Assembly: GCA_016806645.1 (NCBI GenBank)
Contig: JACSYO010001892.1
Span: 43,501-107,500 of the forward strand
Length of the DNA stretch: 64,000 nucleotides
Reading direction: 5' to 3'
Source of the DNA: Ophiodon elongatus
Lineage: Eukaryota > Chordata > Actinopteri > Perciformes > Hexagrammidae
Part shown: positions 31,150 through 43,526 of the stretch, in pieces
How positions within the stretch are numbered: the stretch's first letter is position 1
Layout of the letters: each line of letters opens with the position of its first letter
Translations under genes and position numbers: made by a program
Notes under the pieces: model-generated
Told to the model about the DNA's origin: nothing
The model's database searches: none
Seen by the model: the letters and a program-made list of their open reading frames with translations, nothing else

Positions 31150-31607
31150 TGGTAGTCTGCAACATAAACGACGAAGAAGACTCGCAGTGTTCCGTGAGTT
31201 TCGTGGTTTTAGAAACAGCGACAGAGTGAGACCTCTTGCTGTTGTTATTTTTCCTTCCCCTCTCTGCGGTTGCAGCCACAGGTTGCTCACCTGTGTGCTG
31301 CTGGAGAACGCTCGAGCGCGCTCCGTGCTGCAGCCAGTGGTGACGGGGGCGCGCGCGCGCGTCGCTGCCATTCCAGCACTCACATTCCCCGGTGCCACGG
31401 AACGAAAAGCGCACGCGGGCGACCCCCAAAAAAAAAAAAAAAAAACCTTTCCGAACATTAACCGGTGATATCTGACGTTCCTCGCGGGGCTCGTGGCTAC
31501 ACACACCGGCGGAGCGGGGGAGGACCGGGGGGTCGGGAGGGGGGGTGTCCGGTAAAGTACGGTCGTTAAAGCCACGTCGACTGAAACAGTTTTTACGCAG
31601 CGGAACC
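31150..31607 (+). promoter_or_regulatory. GC-rich cadps2 promoter and 5' untranslated region
   Basis: GC content and CpG frequency rise sharply compared with the AT-rich flank, with a gcgcgcgcgcg run near 31351 and an A-tract near 31428-31446. No clear TATA box was seen, as is common for CpG-island promoters. The transcription start is not fixed. Confidence 0.55.
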
Positions 31608-31832
31608 ATGCTGGACCCGTCCTCCAGCGACGACACCGGCGGGGAGTCCGACCCAGAAGTTGTGCAGGAGACTCCGAGGAGACCGGCCGCCGGTGCGGCG
31701 GGGAAGCGTGGGAACAACACCCGCAACCGCAGCTGCAGCAGCGGCCAGGTGCGTCCGCCCGCCGCACCTGGAGCAGCTGCACCCGGGAAAGGTGCGAAGG
31801 ACGGCGGCGCTACAGGTGAAGCGGCGGAGCCG

Positions 31833-31864
<32 letters not shown>

Positions 31865-32003
31865 GAGGAAGGAGCGCGAGCGCATCCAGAAGGAGGAAGA
31901 GGACCGGAAAATTAAGCTGCAGGTTTACGTGTTCGTGCTGCGGTGCGTCGCCTACCCGTTCAACGCCAAGCAGCCCACCGACATGGCGCGGCGGCAGCAG
32001 AAG
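31608..32003 (+). CDS. cadps2: cadps2, first coding exon (132 codons)
   Basis: It starts MLDPSSSDDTGGESDPE at an ATG with A at -3. It continues through a low-complexity Ala/Gly/Pro region and a run of Glu (residues about 78-88). It ends with KLQVYVFVLRCVAYPFNAKQ and PTDMARRQQK before a GTGAGT donor, phase 0. MLDPSSS and YPFNAKQPTDMARRQQK are hallmarks of CAPS/CADPS proteins, which prime dense-core vesicles for calcium-triggered release at the plasma membrane. The paralogue cadps is possible from this exon alone. The neighbour slc13a1, in the human 7q31 order and orientation, favours cadps2. The C2, PH and MUN domains lie in later exons beyond the window. Confidence 0.9.
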
Positions 32004-34010
32004 GTGAGTCCGTGCACCTGTTGACTCTCACCTGGCCGCCTCGTTTACACCAGCAGGCAAAACCAGCCTCATATTTGGAATGGCACTCAGCTGCTGAATA
32101 ATTCGGCATGTATTTGACCCAAAATTTTGCAAAAAAAATAGTTTTCATAAACATAGCTGTTACATTATTAAATATCTCTGAAACAAGAGCCACGTGTTGT
32201 GTGACATGAATGCCGAATTCAACCCCCACGTGACTCGTTCAGTGTCAGGTGTTTCTCTCGTGTGTGCTGTGTGCATTTGCTTGGTTCGCCTACTGTTAAC
32301 CTTAAATTTAAAGAAATCCGAAAGGAGTCTGGTATCGTAGTAAAGGCAGGTTTTTTATTTTATTTTTATTGCCAACCACCAACCACCACCCTGTAACACC
32401 ATCATTCACTCATCTGTACACGCAGCTCCCCTTAAATCAGAAGTCGGGGTAGAAAACCATCTCAGTAAACCATCACCATTACAAAGAAACACTATAAACC
32501 CACTTCCTCTTCCAATCCACTTTGTTCTACCAATGCAAACAAAAACTGGAGTTAACATAAGAACAGTTGATTGAGAATCACTGCACTCTCCATGAAGATG
32601 GATCTCTTTAAATTACCCTTTTTATGTCATGCCAAACAAAAGACAGATACTGATATGTGTTCAGTCTTTTTAAATTTTTTATTTAATAAAATATTTCTGA
32701 AGCGCCGTCCTTGGCTGCACCACATTCCAGGGGCCATTAAAGCTGATTTGGTGAATAGCCTCTCCTCGGGTTCAGATGTAGAGGGGAGGAAGCCAGTCCG
32801 AGACCGAAGAACCCCAATGTTCTCCTTTCCCTCTGGGGGGCGTGTTAATGAGCGTCTCGCAGGGTTTAATTTCAATATGCAGACGATGCCATCTTGTGTG
32901 TGTGTGTGTGTGTGTGTGAGTGTGTGTCTGTGTCGAATCTTCTTCAAGGCAGACGTGGGAGTTTATTTGTGCACAAGTATAAGTATCAGAATATTAAACC
33001 CCAGTGTCACATTAATGAGACAGAAACCCCCTCGAGATCCAGCAGGAGGAAACCAGGTTTCTGAATATTCTTTCCACCCGAGCCGATGCCGGGAGTCCTG
33101 CTTCTCCCTGAGCCGACTGGTAGAATAAACAAGAGTGTGAATTCATGCAAAGACGAGAGGAGACTGCGGCATTGATTTCTTGTCTCGCGGAGGAAGTGGA
33201 GTTCCTCGCGTAGCGGTGGCGAGTCGCCAGTTTGAATCCCTCGGCCCTTTCTCCTCGCAGACGGCTCCGGATCGATGCAACGCCTCGGGACGACGCTTCA
33301 TCGGCAGGGAGAGTGGATTTAAACCCGTCGGAGGGCAAACTGGTGCAGGAGGCCGATCTGAGAGACGAGGAATCCTCACGTTTAGATTAGTTTCTCAGGA
33401 GAAGTTTAACCTTCACGAAGTGGGTTCGGGGTGTTGGCCAGACGTGACCGCGGCCCTGATTCCTCTGTCCGGTTCTCCTCAGTTCATCGAGCGCTGCTCC
33501 TGCTACACCATCACCTGCACGTGCTTCATCCTTTGAGTGTGAAGGCAGTACGTTTACTGTGCCATACAGATGCATAACCTTCCCTAAAATCGGTGTGCGA
33601 GTTGATCCACATTTCAGACCCCATGAAAGTTTTTATTTTCATTCATTTTTTATTTACAAATATAAATAGTAAGTGTGAGAGATGATTGTCATCGTAAATG
33701 ACAGTCAACTTTGGATCGCTGCCGGGTATTTTGCACACTGCCTAAAATAGTTTCCATCTTCGGGATGTCCCCGATGGGACAGACAACGCTTTCTGGTAGC
33801 ATCTGGTACATTTACTCAAGTTCTACTGCGCCTTAGTACAATTTTGACACCACTTTCTACATTTCAGAGGGAAATATTGGACTTTTTACTTCACTCCATT
33901 TATTTAATCATTTTATAAAATGATACAATGTTTTGTTATACAGTAAATTAAACCACCCAACATTATAGAAATTAGTAAAATTAGCTTTATTGCTGTCGAA
34001 TATATCGTAG
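32004..34010 (+). other. cadps2 intron 1, first part
   Basis: No exon was recognised. A TG tract lies at 32898-32930. A moderately GC-rich stretch at 33170-33530 is open in several frames but lacks splice-framed homology. The fish phrase tttcagagggaaatattgga recurs at about 33863. Confidence 0.6.
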
Positions 34011-34218
34011 TTAAGCCGTCGCCATGCTGTTGTTAAGCCGTCGCAATGCCGTCGTTATGCCGTCATTAAGCCGTCGTTAAGCCGTCGTTATGCCGTCATT
34101 AAGCCGTCGTTATGCCGTCGTTATGCCGTCATTAAGCCGTCGCCATGCCATCGTTAAGCCATCGTTAAGCCGTTGTTATGCCGTCGTTAAGCCGTTGTTA
34201 TGCCGTCGTTAAGCCGTT
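34011..34218. repeat. 11-bp minisatellite (about 19 units)
   Basis: Units are variants of gccgtcgttat or gccgtcattaa. No start-to-stop reading of interest. Confidence 0.92.
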
Positions 34219-34669
34219 GCAGAACTAAACTAAAGATGAAGTTTCTTGCGATGCCAAACATTATTATTTCCTGCTTCTTGAAGTCATGGAGACCAACAAT
34301 AATCACTGCACAGAAACTTAGTTGGCTTTTGAATCCTGTCAGTTTCCTGCTGGCCACCGGGCCTCTGGAGGCGGAGTTAATGATGCAAGCCGGCGCTTAG
34401 CGTTGGCCCACGCACAAACTCGGCCTTCAGCGTGTTTACTGTGGGCCTCCATGATGCTCACGCCTCAGGGCTTCACCTCCCGGAAAACACATGAATGATT
34501 ACAGAGGCTGTTTTTATACGTGGAAAAAAACCCAAAGAGTGCTGTTTATCATTAAGCATTAAGGAATTACTCTTTGGATTTAAAAATGTATTGCTGATGT
34601 CACATAGTCAGTCATGTTTTTGAAATGTACTTTCTTTTGCTCAAAGTCAGTAATCACGTGCCCTCTTTC

Positions 34670-35800
34670 TTAACCCTTGTGTGGTGTTCATGTTTTTGTT
34701 ATTCAGCCAGTGTTGGTGGGTCTGGTGGACCCGCTGCATCTTTGGGTTTTTAATTCAACACAATCAAACAATTTTAAGTTAAAATCCTCAACAGATGTTT
34801 AGTTCATCTCCATTACAAGCAGTATAAACAGCATATATGGTTAATATTTACCCTTTACCTTTGTTAGATCACATTTATGAATTAAAGTGCTACTCGTTTT
34901 TGATGCTCCTGGCCACAGATTCTCTCATCCCTGTGCTGTGTACTCATCAGTACCACAAAATGGGTTTGGACCATCGCCTTCCACCTAAATTAGTGCAATC
35001 CAGAATAATTTTCTGGATGGAATCTGGGATGAAAATCTCAAAGGAAGACTTGATGTCCTCCACATGAGTAACTGCCATCATTATTGGCCCCGGTTGCATC
35101 CTGATCACATGGGCAGCCATGCGGGGGGCAATCATGTTGGGCAAGAAGACCATTCAATTTCACCATTTTTTGACATCCATATTTCTTCACTTGCTAGCTG
35201 ATGACGGGCTGGTTCTGGTCCTGAGGCTGGCTGCTGACAGGCTGGTCCTGGTCCTGAGGCTGGCTGCTGACGGGCTGGTTCTGGTCCTGAGGCTGGCTGC
35301 TGACGGGCTGGTTCTGGTCCTGAGGCTGGCTGCTGACGGGCTGGTCTTCGTTTTGGAACTAGCTGATACTCAATCTCATCCTCTTCTTCAAAGTCACTGT
35401 CAGACTCTGAATTTTCAGAAATGTGATGCTCACATTCTGAAACCTCTTCCTCATCATCATCTAAAGCTTCTCTCTGTTCCAAAATCAATTGGAACCTCTC
35501 TGAGCAGAGAATATTTAGGCCATCTTGATGAGTTGTGATAAGGAACCACACGTGCAAAGCTATATTTATTGTGTCCCGCCCCCAATCTGCAGCTGGGACA
35601 GAGTATGAGCAAATTGGTTCCCGCCAGACAGATGGTCAAATGTGAGAGCAGACAGGTGTCGGTGCTTGAATCTTTCAACAATGTTGCAACCTTGTGCGGG
35701 AACGGCAGGTGCAGACACACAAAACACACGCACACGCACACCCACACTTTCTTGGCCACATGCGATCACAGACATAAATTGCAGTAGGTGCGCGTTTTAC
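34670..35800 (-). mobile_element. piggyBac element fragment
   Basis: The left end is TTAA at 34670-34673 followed by cccttgtgtggtgttcatg, typical of a fish piggyBac end (3' end, since the gene reads leftwards). The matching right end and TTAA were not found; the boundary near 35800 is an estimate. It carries only the start of the transposase. Confidence 0.75.
34947..35557 (-). pseudogene. piggyBac transposase N-terminal fragment with internal repeats
   Basis: Read leftwards, an acidic segment (DDDEEEVSECEHHISE, SDSDFEEEDEIEYQLV) is followed by about four eleven-residue repeats of the PARQQPASGPE type. Then come SEEIWMSKNGEIEWSS and, after a frame change near 35130, the EDIKSSFEIF and KIILDCTNLGG region. 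These are N-terminal pieces of PGBD4-like piggyBac transposases. The catalytic DDD core and the C-terminal cysteine-rich domain are missing, so it is dead. The eleven-residue repeat comes from a 33-bp DNA repeat at 35200-35345. Confidence 0.78.
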
Positions 35801-38371
35801 CACATATGAGAGGTAACAATTGCATTGCTATAGATTTAAATCCCTAATCCCACTGCAAATTACCAGAGATGAATCCTGTACTTCAATCCGAGGAACCGGT
35901 TTCCGTGCCGATGTTGGCGCCGTTGTTTGGGTCTTAACGATGCGTAAAGGTTCCGGTTCGGTTGGCAGCGTATCTGCGTTCCAAAGGGTCCAGCGCGATG
36001 TCCTCGTCATGTGACGCATTACAGAAACCTTTCCACGGGTTTCAGCCCGGGTCAATAATCCCTCACAGCTCATCGCCCACTGATGTTGTGCTCCTTGGAA
36101 CCTACACCCTCACATTTGCAGACGGGACAGTTCTCTTGACTTCGGGCCGCGTTTGAATCGTCCACCGGTTTGAACTGTGAAGACGTCGCTCGCCCATCTC
36201 TCTTACGTAGAGGACCCTGGGAACATCGGGAGGACCCGGTTCAGGACTCAGGGTCCGGTACGGTGGGAAAAAGAAAACAACATCAAATGCAGGATGTGTT
36301 TTTTTTAATTTATTTATTTTGACTATTACATTTACTCAGAAACCATTAAGGATTAAAGGTGGAACATAAAAACACATGAAATCAGAGGAATGGAAGCAGA
36401 GATTATATTCCACAGATTTATTCATCAAACATTTCATTTAGTCACTGAAGCTGTTTTGACAAAAACAAGTAAATATTTGAAATGACGTCTCATCTCGTGA
36501 GGAAAGAGCCTGGAAGACGATCAAATCGGGGAGTAAAAAGTATAAAATACCCACTATTGTACACAATATTTTCTGACGTTGTCATGGTGACGTGATATGT
36601 TGCAGCAAAGTGCTGTAAATTCATATTTACACCATTTAAAGCTCCTCACAGTCTCTCACACAACATTTAACAGGTGATGTCAGTGAGTCCCTGAGGGTTC
36701 AGGGTTTAAGGCCCTAGGGGGTCGGGGGGTTCGGGGGGCATAATCCTCTTTCTGGTACTGAGGTAATTTCAGGAAACGAACCAAACTGCTCTGGTGTTTG
36801 TTCGAGTCTCCGAACCCGAGGAGCCACAGCAGCTCTGCTCTTAGCTGCCGCTCAGGAGTTATTCATTACATTTCCCCTTCAGCCATTTCTGAATTCTGTA
36901 TCCTGTTGGCTGATTTAAACATTAACAGGTTCTCTGAGGTTCGTGCTCTCCGGAGCTCGATACGAATCACACTGACCGTTAAAAACCAAACCCACGGCGG
37001 CTTTGGGGGAAGTTTCTGCAGAGAAACCAAAGCGGAGAAACCAGCCGTGCAACATCTCGTCTTTCCTTGTTTACATAGTTTAAACACTTCCTCTCGGCTC
37101 GTTGTTTTTTAAGGATCTGCTTTTCGAGAGGCGGCCACTTAAGAAGAAGAGCTCTCTTTCTAAAGCCCAGCTCGTCCGTGTGCGGTGGTTAAAAGTCTCC
37201 TGAGCTCTGGAGACATCAGGAAAGTCATAAAGGGGAAAATAAGCACGTAATGCTGTTGTCTTTCTGTCTCAGGGACTTCTGCTTTATGTTTGGGGAATGA
37301 GTATTGATGAAATCTACCTCGTCTGTGACTCAGACGAGAGGAAGGAAACTCGAGTTTCACCCGAGGCCGTCGGGATAAAACAAAGGGCCGTTTATCTCCC
37401 AAAGAGCACAGCGACTCGGGCTCGTTATTTATTCTAATAAATAATTAACACATCAAGTTGAATAATCCCCACGCCGAGCCACAAATCTGATCCGCGCAGG
37501 ACTCGGAGGAGTCGATAGTCATCTTGTTTTTCTCTATTTAAACCCGAGCAACGGAAAAAATCCGAGAGGATCCAGCGAAAGCTCCTTTTCATTGAGGCGC
37601 GAGGGACGGAGGTCCAACATGTGAGAGTTTGGAGCCTCGGACACGTCGGTTCAGATCTTTACCTGCAGAATCCTGAAGTGCTCACATCCAGCGTTTCTTC
37701 TTCTGCAGCTCTGCACAACTTCCTGCCCGCCTGTTGTTGTTGTTGTTGTTCTTCTTGTGGACGAGAAGTGAAACATTGATGTTGTTACCGCGTTGACCTT
37801 GTGGACCTTCGCATAGCTCAGCTCTGAATATTCGGTCTGCGCTGTGGCCTTGATTTCATTCTTTTTTAAATCTGGTTAAAGAGCCGAGCGGCTGCTGGAG
37901 AATATTTCTGCATTAATCTGCCTGCACTCGTAGTGCGAGATATTCTCCCTGGCACCGAGAGGAACCTCCCACCTGTTGTGTTCTCTCTCGCCTCTCAAAC
38001 ATCGGAAGCTTCCCGTCTTCCCCCGGTGTTTCTGCCTTTTGTTTTGTCCCGTTTCCAACAGCGGCTGGCGAGCGGAGCAGGGAAACCGTGAGCAACCCTC
38101 CTGAAGGGGACCCACGCATCCCCTCCCTGCACACGTCTAATCCCCCTGGCAGCCGTTTATTACACAAACAAGATAAACACCATCTCTGCTATAAGGAGAC
38201 ACTTCTGCTGACGTTTTTATTTATTTATTTATTTATTCCCGCGAGTAAGTGGGCGGGATTTTTGGCCGCAGATTAGCTGGAGGCGACTTCCGTCCTCCTT
38301 TTGTCATCTCTCCTTCCCCCGTCAGAGTCCCTGAGACGGGGCTCTTCTCAGAGGGTTATGTAACCTCCTCC

Positions 38372-38403
<32 letters not shown>

Positions 38404-38850
38404 CTCTCAGAAGTGAAAGGATGTCTCAGCAGGGCTCTCTCAGAGCAGGAGCTCCGTGAAGAGCATCCGACAGCGAGTCAGCTCAGCCCCGCGGCCGAAG
38501 CTCAAACTCTGCAGGACGCTGGCGTCGGGGCTCGACTTTCACTTTTTGACTTTACCTTCAGCGTGTCCACGCAGAAGTCACAGGTACAATTAATGTGCTT
38601 CATTCGATTTGTGACGGATTCAGACGAAGAAACGGTGTAAACACACAAGTGATTGATTTCCAGTCGGGTTTGTTTCCGTGAGACGAAGCGGTTGTGATCG
38701 GTGGAGAGCTGCTCTTGAAAACGACGTTAGCTCAGAGAACAAATCGTTGTTATTTGGATCCGTCGTACGCCAACGGAAACCTATTCACCAGCGTGAATAG
38801 ATTTGTATCATCCTCACTGATGCTGTTCCTACGTTTTCTTTTTTTTTTTT
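35801..38850 (+). other. cadps2 intron 1, no gene recognised
   Basis: Mixed composition with several GC-moderate stretches and a CTC-rich tract at 38366-38408. None shows protein homology or coherent splice sites that I can support. Conserved non-coding elements could be present but cannot be judged from a single sequence. Confidence 0.55.
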
Positions 38851-39375
38851 TATAATCGTTCAGCCCTTAAAGACGGACACGGTCCTGTTGCTGGGAGCGA
38901 GGCGGTGTTTTTCATCATCATAAAAATAAGTACATTCCCACTTATGGCCTCAAATCTTCCGTCGCGTCATAGTTTTGAAGCACGGACGCTAATGGTATAT
39001 ATGTTTTTTTTTAAAAAAAGTCACTATGAATGCCTCAAATTTAAATGTTTATCTTTTTACTTTTACAGTCATATATAGTGGGTAATTGCAGAAAACACGT
39101 AACTCAAATAAGATAAAAATGATTGTAATTGAAGGTAAATACTTGCTTTGATTAAAAGAATATGAGTAGTTTTACTGATGTATTATACGCTTCTTAGAGA
39201 CGGCGTTCATAATTCATCTCTAATATCTATTTTATATTAATGTAAAAACATCTCCTTCAAACAACTGGATTCATTCTAGTTCCTCACCAAAAACTACACA
39301 TTTGAACACCTCACGACAGCGTTATAATTTAATTATACTCGATATCAATACTCGCTGTAGTCAGGCTTCCTACCG
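38850..39375 (+). repeat. Dispersed repeat E, copy 1
   Basis: It shares phrases such as taatatctattt, ctagttcctcaccaaaa and catttgaacacctca with copies near 46000, 50440, 54300 and, in reverse, 62700. The unit is several hundred bp; class unknown. Confidence 0.7.
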
Positions 39376-39952
39376 GTTGACCTCCTCTACCTCTCGCCCC
39401 ATCTTCTGTACCAACACTTACCCAGAAGGCACCGGGCCACACAGCAGGCTGTGAAACGGGAAATGTACACAAGCCACCAAGTTTTCAGCCTCAGAAACTT
39501 TCCGTGTGTGTTTGAGTGATTTGCTGCTGAGCAGCTGCAGAGAACTCATTAAACTTGCAGCACCTTTATTTTATTCCTCATGTTGGATTTCTGAGTCCAA
39601 ACACAGCGATGGATTATTTCAGTTCAATGTGTTTCCTGCTGGTGAGTCAAAAGCAGAAATCCCCCCTTGGACTCCGTGTGTGTGAAGATATTCATGTGAT
39701 GTAATGCATTAACCACCAACAGTCCACAGAGTGAAGAGGTTATTATACCACACCGATCTGAGCTACTTCCTGTTCTCCTGTTGAATGCAGCAACATTTAT
39801 TATTTTAAGACGTCTGGATGAACGGCGAGCAATACCTGCCTTTTTTTCTTTTTTCCTCTCCTCCCAATTTATACACCCACAGGAGGAAGCCCAGAATGCA
39901 TTGCAACAACCTGTACAAGCACATACTCGAATCACGCTGACTGGAAAACCTC
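39376..39952 (+). other. cadps2 intron 1, nothing recognised
   Basis: No repeat or coding signal stands out. Confidence 0.5.
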
Positions 39953-39964
39953 TCTCTCTCTCTG

Positions 39965-39998
<34 letters not shown>

Positions 39999-40022
39999 TG
40001 TCTCTCTCTCTCTCTCTGTCTG

Positions 40023-40069
<47 letters not shown>

Positions 40070-40080
40070 GTCCCTCTCTC

Positions 40081-40131
<51 letters not shown>
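39953..40131. repeat. (CT)n microsatellite with CTGT interruptions
   Basis: About 180 bp of nearly pure pyrimidine. Both strands read open because of the repeat. Confidence 0.95.
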
Positions 40132-40133
<2 letters not shown>

Positions 40134-41514
40134 CACAAACCTCTCAGCTGAATCAAGTAAATTACAACAGAACTGTGGATGTGCACTGAACAACAGACTG
40201 ATGACACATAACAGCGATTGAGGATATGAGGGGGAGATCAGATTTATTTTTTAAACAGTCAGACTCAACTTATTCTTTTTTTTTATCGTGTCTTCTCATT
40301 TTAGTCTATTTCTCTCATTGTGTAGATTTGCATTTTTTTTTTTTTTTCTTTTTTTTTTAATTCTCAAATGAAAAACGGCCTTTGTAAGACACATTGTCAC
40401 CGATCCAAACTATACTTCATTGTACTTATTGAAGGTCGTGTACATTATTAAAGTCCTCCATTGGCTCCGATTACTCAAACGATGACAGGTATCTAGTCGG
40501 CTTCGTGTGTTAGTGCGAGCTCTAAAACTCGAGGCTACCCGGCTACCCGTAACACGTCTTCATGCTCACAGACCTGCGGGTTGAAGTGACTCACGCCTTT
40601 ATAACCATCTTATTGCTGAACGGCATGCTGGGACATCCTGTCGCTCGCTACAATATCCACTGTTTTTATTTAAATAAAAGCAGCAGTAGTAGTGTACAGT
40701 AATTATTTGGGGACGAAGGGACATTCAGGGGAAGATAAAAAAAAAAAAAAAAAGAAAGATGGGAGATGTTGCATAGATTTGGTGGACATGATCTGAAACC
40801 TGAAGATTAATTTGAGATGCAGCTCAGTCACATGGTTCTAGTCATGAATCCGACATGTTTATTAACCAATTAAACTAAATTGTAAATAAATAGAACAGTA
40901 TGTAAGTGTATTCTGTTCCACATGCATCGTATTGAGAATTGATCAAAATGACTCTGAATGTCTACAGCGAATAAAAGATACTCCGACATATTGGGTTGAA
41001 GGTTTTTGACCTAAAATTATGCATTTTTTACATAATTTTGGACTTAATAAAAATAAGCTGTGGCGAAATAATTATCCTTTACACATATCATAGCCTGCTT
41101 TGTTTTTAACCATTGTGAACACGTTTGCCCTGTGATTCTGTAAATCAAAAGAGCCGATTTAGGAAACTTTAAAAGGGACTTTCATGAATTAAATTGGCCT
41201 TTTTTATTTATTTTTCTTGCCTCAGCTCATTCAGATGTTCTCCACATTGTTTTTATGTTCACACAGCGAGGATGATTATGAATCCTTCACAGAACCTGTA
41301 GAAGTACTAGAATTAACACAATGCACATATCAGTGATTCAGATTCAGAAAGAAAATATTTTGAAGTACTTTACAACTGTCTGTTTATAATGAAATGGCCC
41401 GAACACTAATTAATTACCAGCGTGTATGTACCGTTTAATATTTAAACTGTTGGGGAGGTTGGATGGATGATGAGAGGGAGGGAGGGGGAGGAAGAGGTCT
41501 CTACTGATGTGGAA
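40132..41514 (+). other. cadps2 intron 1, nothing recognised
   Basis: AT-rich with poly-T at 40332-40358 and poly-A at 40738-40755. Confidence 0.5.
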
Positions 41515-42759
41515 CATCACCTGAATCCTCGTCCAGCTCTCGGTCGCCGTCACACGGTATCTCCGTCGTCTTCTTCTCCTTTTCCTGCATTTTCCTGATC
41601 ATCTTCTCCACCTTGGTCTTCCTGTCGCCCGTCTTCTTTCCAAAGACGCCTCTTCTGTCCTTTTTCATCTTTAGCCTGCCAGCTCTGCTCTTCGTTGGCC
41701 AGTTGTTCTTCCATCAGCTGGACTTCTGACTAATGGCTCTTCATATCCTCCACCACCTGGTTTAAAGTTGCCTCCAACTGTTGCTTCTTGTCCAGTTTCA
41801 TCTTTAACTTTTTGCCCAGAGCTTTGTTGCTCGATTCAAAAGCTTTTACGCTGGACTCCAAGATCTGGTCCTTCTGGTTGAGGTCTTTGGCGGACTTTGG
41901 GTACTCCTGGGTCCTGCGGCGCTCGGAGTCCTTCGTCTTTTCCTCCTGAAGTTGGAGACTTTCCTTAAGGTCCTCGGTGGACTTCTCCTCCAGGGTATTG
42001 TATCTCACCTGCCAGTCTTCGTTGTTCTTCTGGAGGTCGGCTGCTTTGCTGACGAGCTGATTTTGGGTCTCTCTGAGTCTCAGAGACCGACTCTCCTCCT
42101 CCTCGTAAAGGTCAAGGATTTGGATGTTTGAGTCAGAGAGTTTCTGCATCTCTGCCTCAAGCTTTGCATCCATCTTGTTGTAGTCCTGGTTGCTACGGTG
42201 CTCGGCGTCCTCCATCTTTCCTCCTGAAGTTGGAGACTTTCCTTCAGCTGGGCGATTTCTGGCTCGTGTTTTATGACGCTCACTTGGCTGTTCTTGTTCT
42301 CAGCGGTGAACTCCATCTCTTTGAGCTCTTGAAGATCCTGCAGATTCTTTATCCTCTTCTCAGCGACCTCTTGAATCCTCTCCAGACGGCTTTTGCTTAG
42401 TCTTCACGGACTCAGCAGCAGAAATTCCACTTTTCAATCTCAGATTATATCTTAACTCTCTCCAGGTCACTCAGCTTCTTTCTCAGACTGTGGATCTCGT
42501 TGTTGGCACTAATCAGAGCAGTTTTCAGATCGCTTTCTTTTGAGGAAGGTCCTGGACGGTCCTGGGGATCGGCAGCCTTGTTTTCCTGTTTCTTCCTGAT
42601 ATCAAAAGAACAAAACGTGGCCTGTGGCTGTTTGGCGTGATGGTCACCTTCTTTTGTTGGGTTGTCCTGAGGATCGACAGCCTTGTATCCCTCTTTCTTT
42701 CTGATATCGACAGCACCAAAAATTCCTGTTTTCTTTCCGAAATCGACGGCACCGAACAT
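41515..42759 (-). pseudogene. Intronless coiled-coil protein remnant
   Basis: Read leftwards, an ATG at 42759 opens MFGAVDFGKKTGIFGAVDIR, with repeated FGAVD and DIRKK motifs. It continues to ISANNEIHSLRKKLSDLERV and a stop at 42445. Further coiled-coil pieces follow in shifted frames: SRLERIQEVAEKRIKNLQDL, then MEDAEHRSNQDYNKMDAKLE and onward to a TAG at 41730. In-frame heptad-rich sequence continues past it to about 41515. The repeated ESLQLQEE motif supports one ancestral protein. The lack of introns plus two frameshifts and a stop suggest a decayed retrocopy. I do not recognise the parent gene. Confidence 0.7.
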
Positions 42760-43454
42760 GGTCTGTGGCGTTGTGAAGAAGCAGAGTGTATACATTTCTT
42801 TGGGGGGATTATCAGAGGCTGGGATATGTCAATGATTAGCAGCATTAATCTGGTGCATTGATATTTTTGCCCAGTGTCAGATTTAGATAAAAACTCCCTC
42901 TTGGTACCTTTTGAGGACAAACACGTCCTCTAGTTAAATGGCCATGTAAAATACTATATATCAACATTATTTTCCACTTTGACCGAGTGAATTGTTTTAA
43001 CCAACGTCGGTCCTGATCATAACTACCAAATAAATTCATTCATTTTCAGAATTTTAACCCTTTAAATGCCATTTTTTGAGATAATGCTTTAAATGAAAAA
43101 ACACATACATTTAATTATTACTGTATTATAAATGCTCGGCAGAAATTTCATTTTTTTAATTTCTTCACAGTGAGTCATATTTTCTTTTTTGTGCAGTATT
43201 AAATTAAATGATCTCTAATAGGTGCTATAGTCCATTAAAAATGTGCATTATTACTTCTTTTTTTTATTACTTCTATTACTCTTCAAAGTTTTTAGGCTTG
43301 GAATTATTAAAACCCTTTAAAGTTGTTATAATAGCCTTTTATCTAATAGCCTATTTCCTTATTTGGCTCTGGCTCTGACATAAAGCAAAAGTGGTTTACA
43401 AGATCACTTTGAGCAACAGCCATGAGAGCCATTTGCTCTCGCCTCATATGGTTA

Positions 43455-43526
<72 letters not shown>

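Noticed and set aside
33195..33250. Possible tRNA-like or SINE head (gcgtagcggtggcgag with agtttgaatccc)
   Set aside because: No acceptor stem or anticodon arm can be paired and no other copy is seen in the window.
33180..33536. Possible cadps2 or unrelated exon in a GC-richer stretch
   Set aside because: No homology to the expected CADPS second exon and no matching splice sites in frame.
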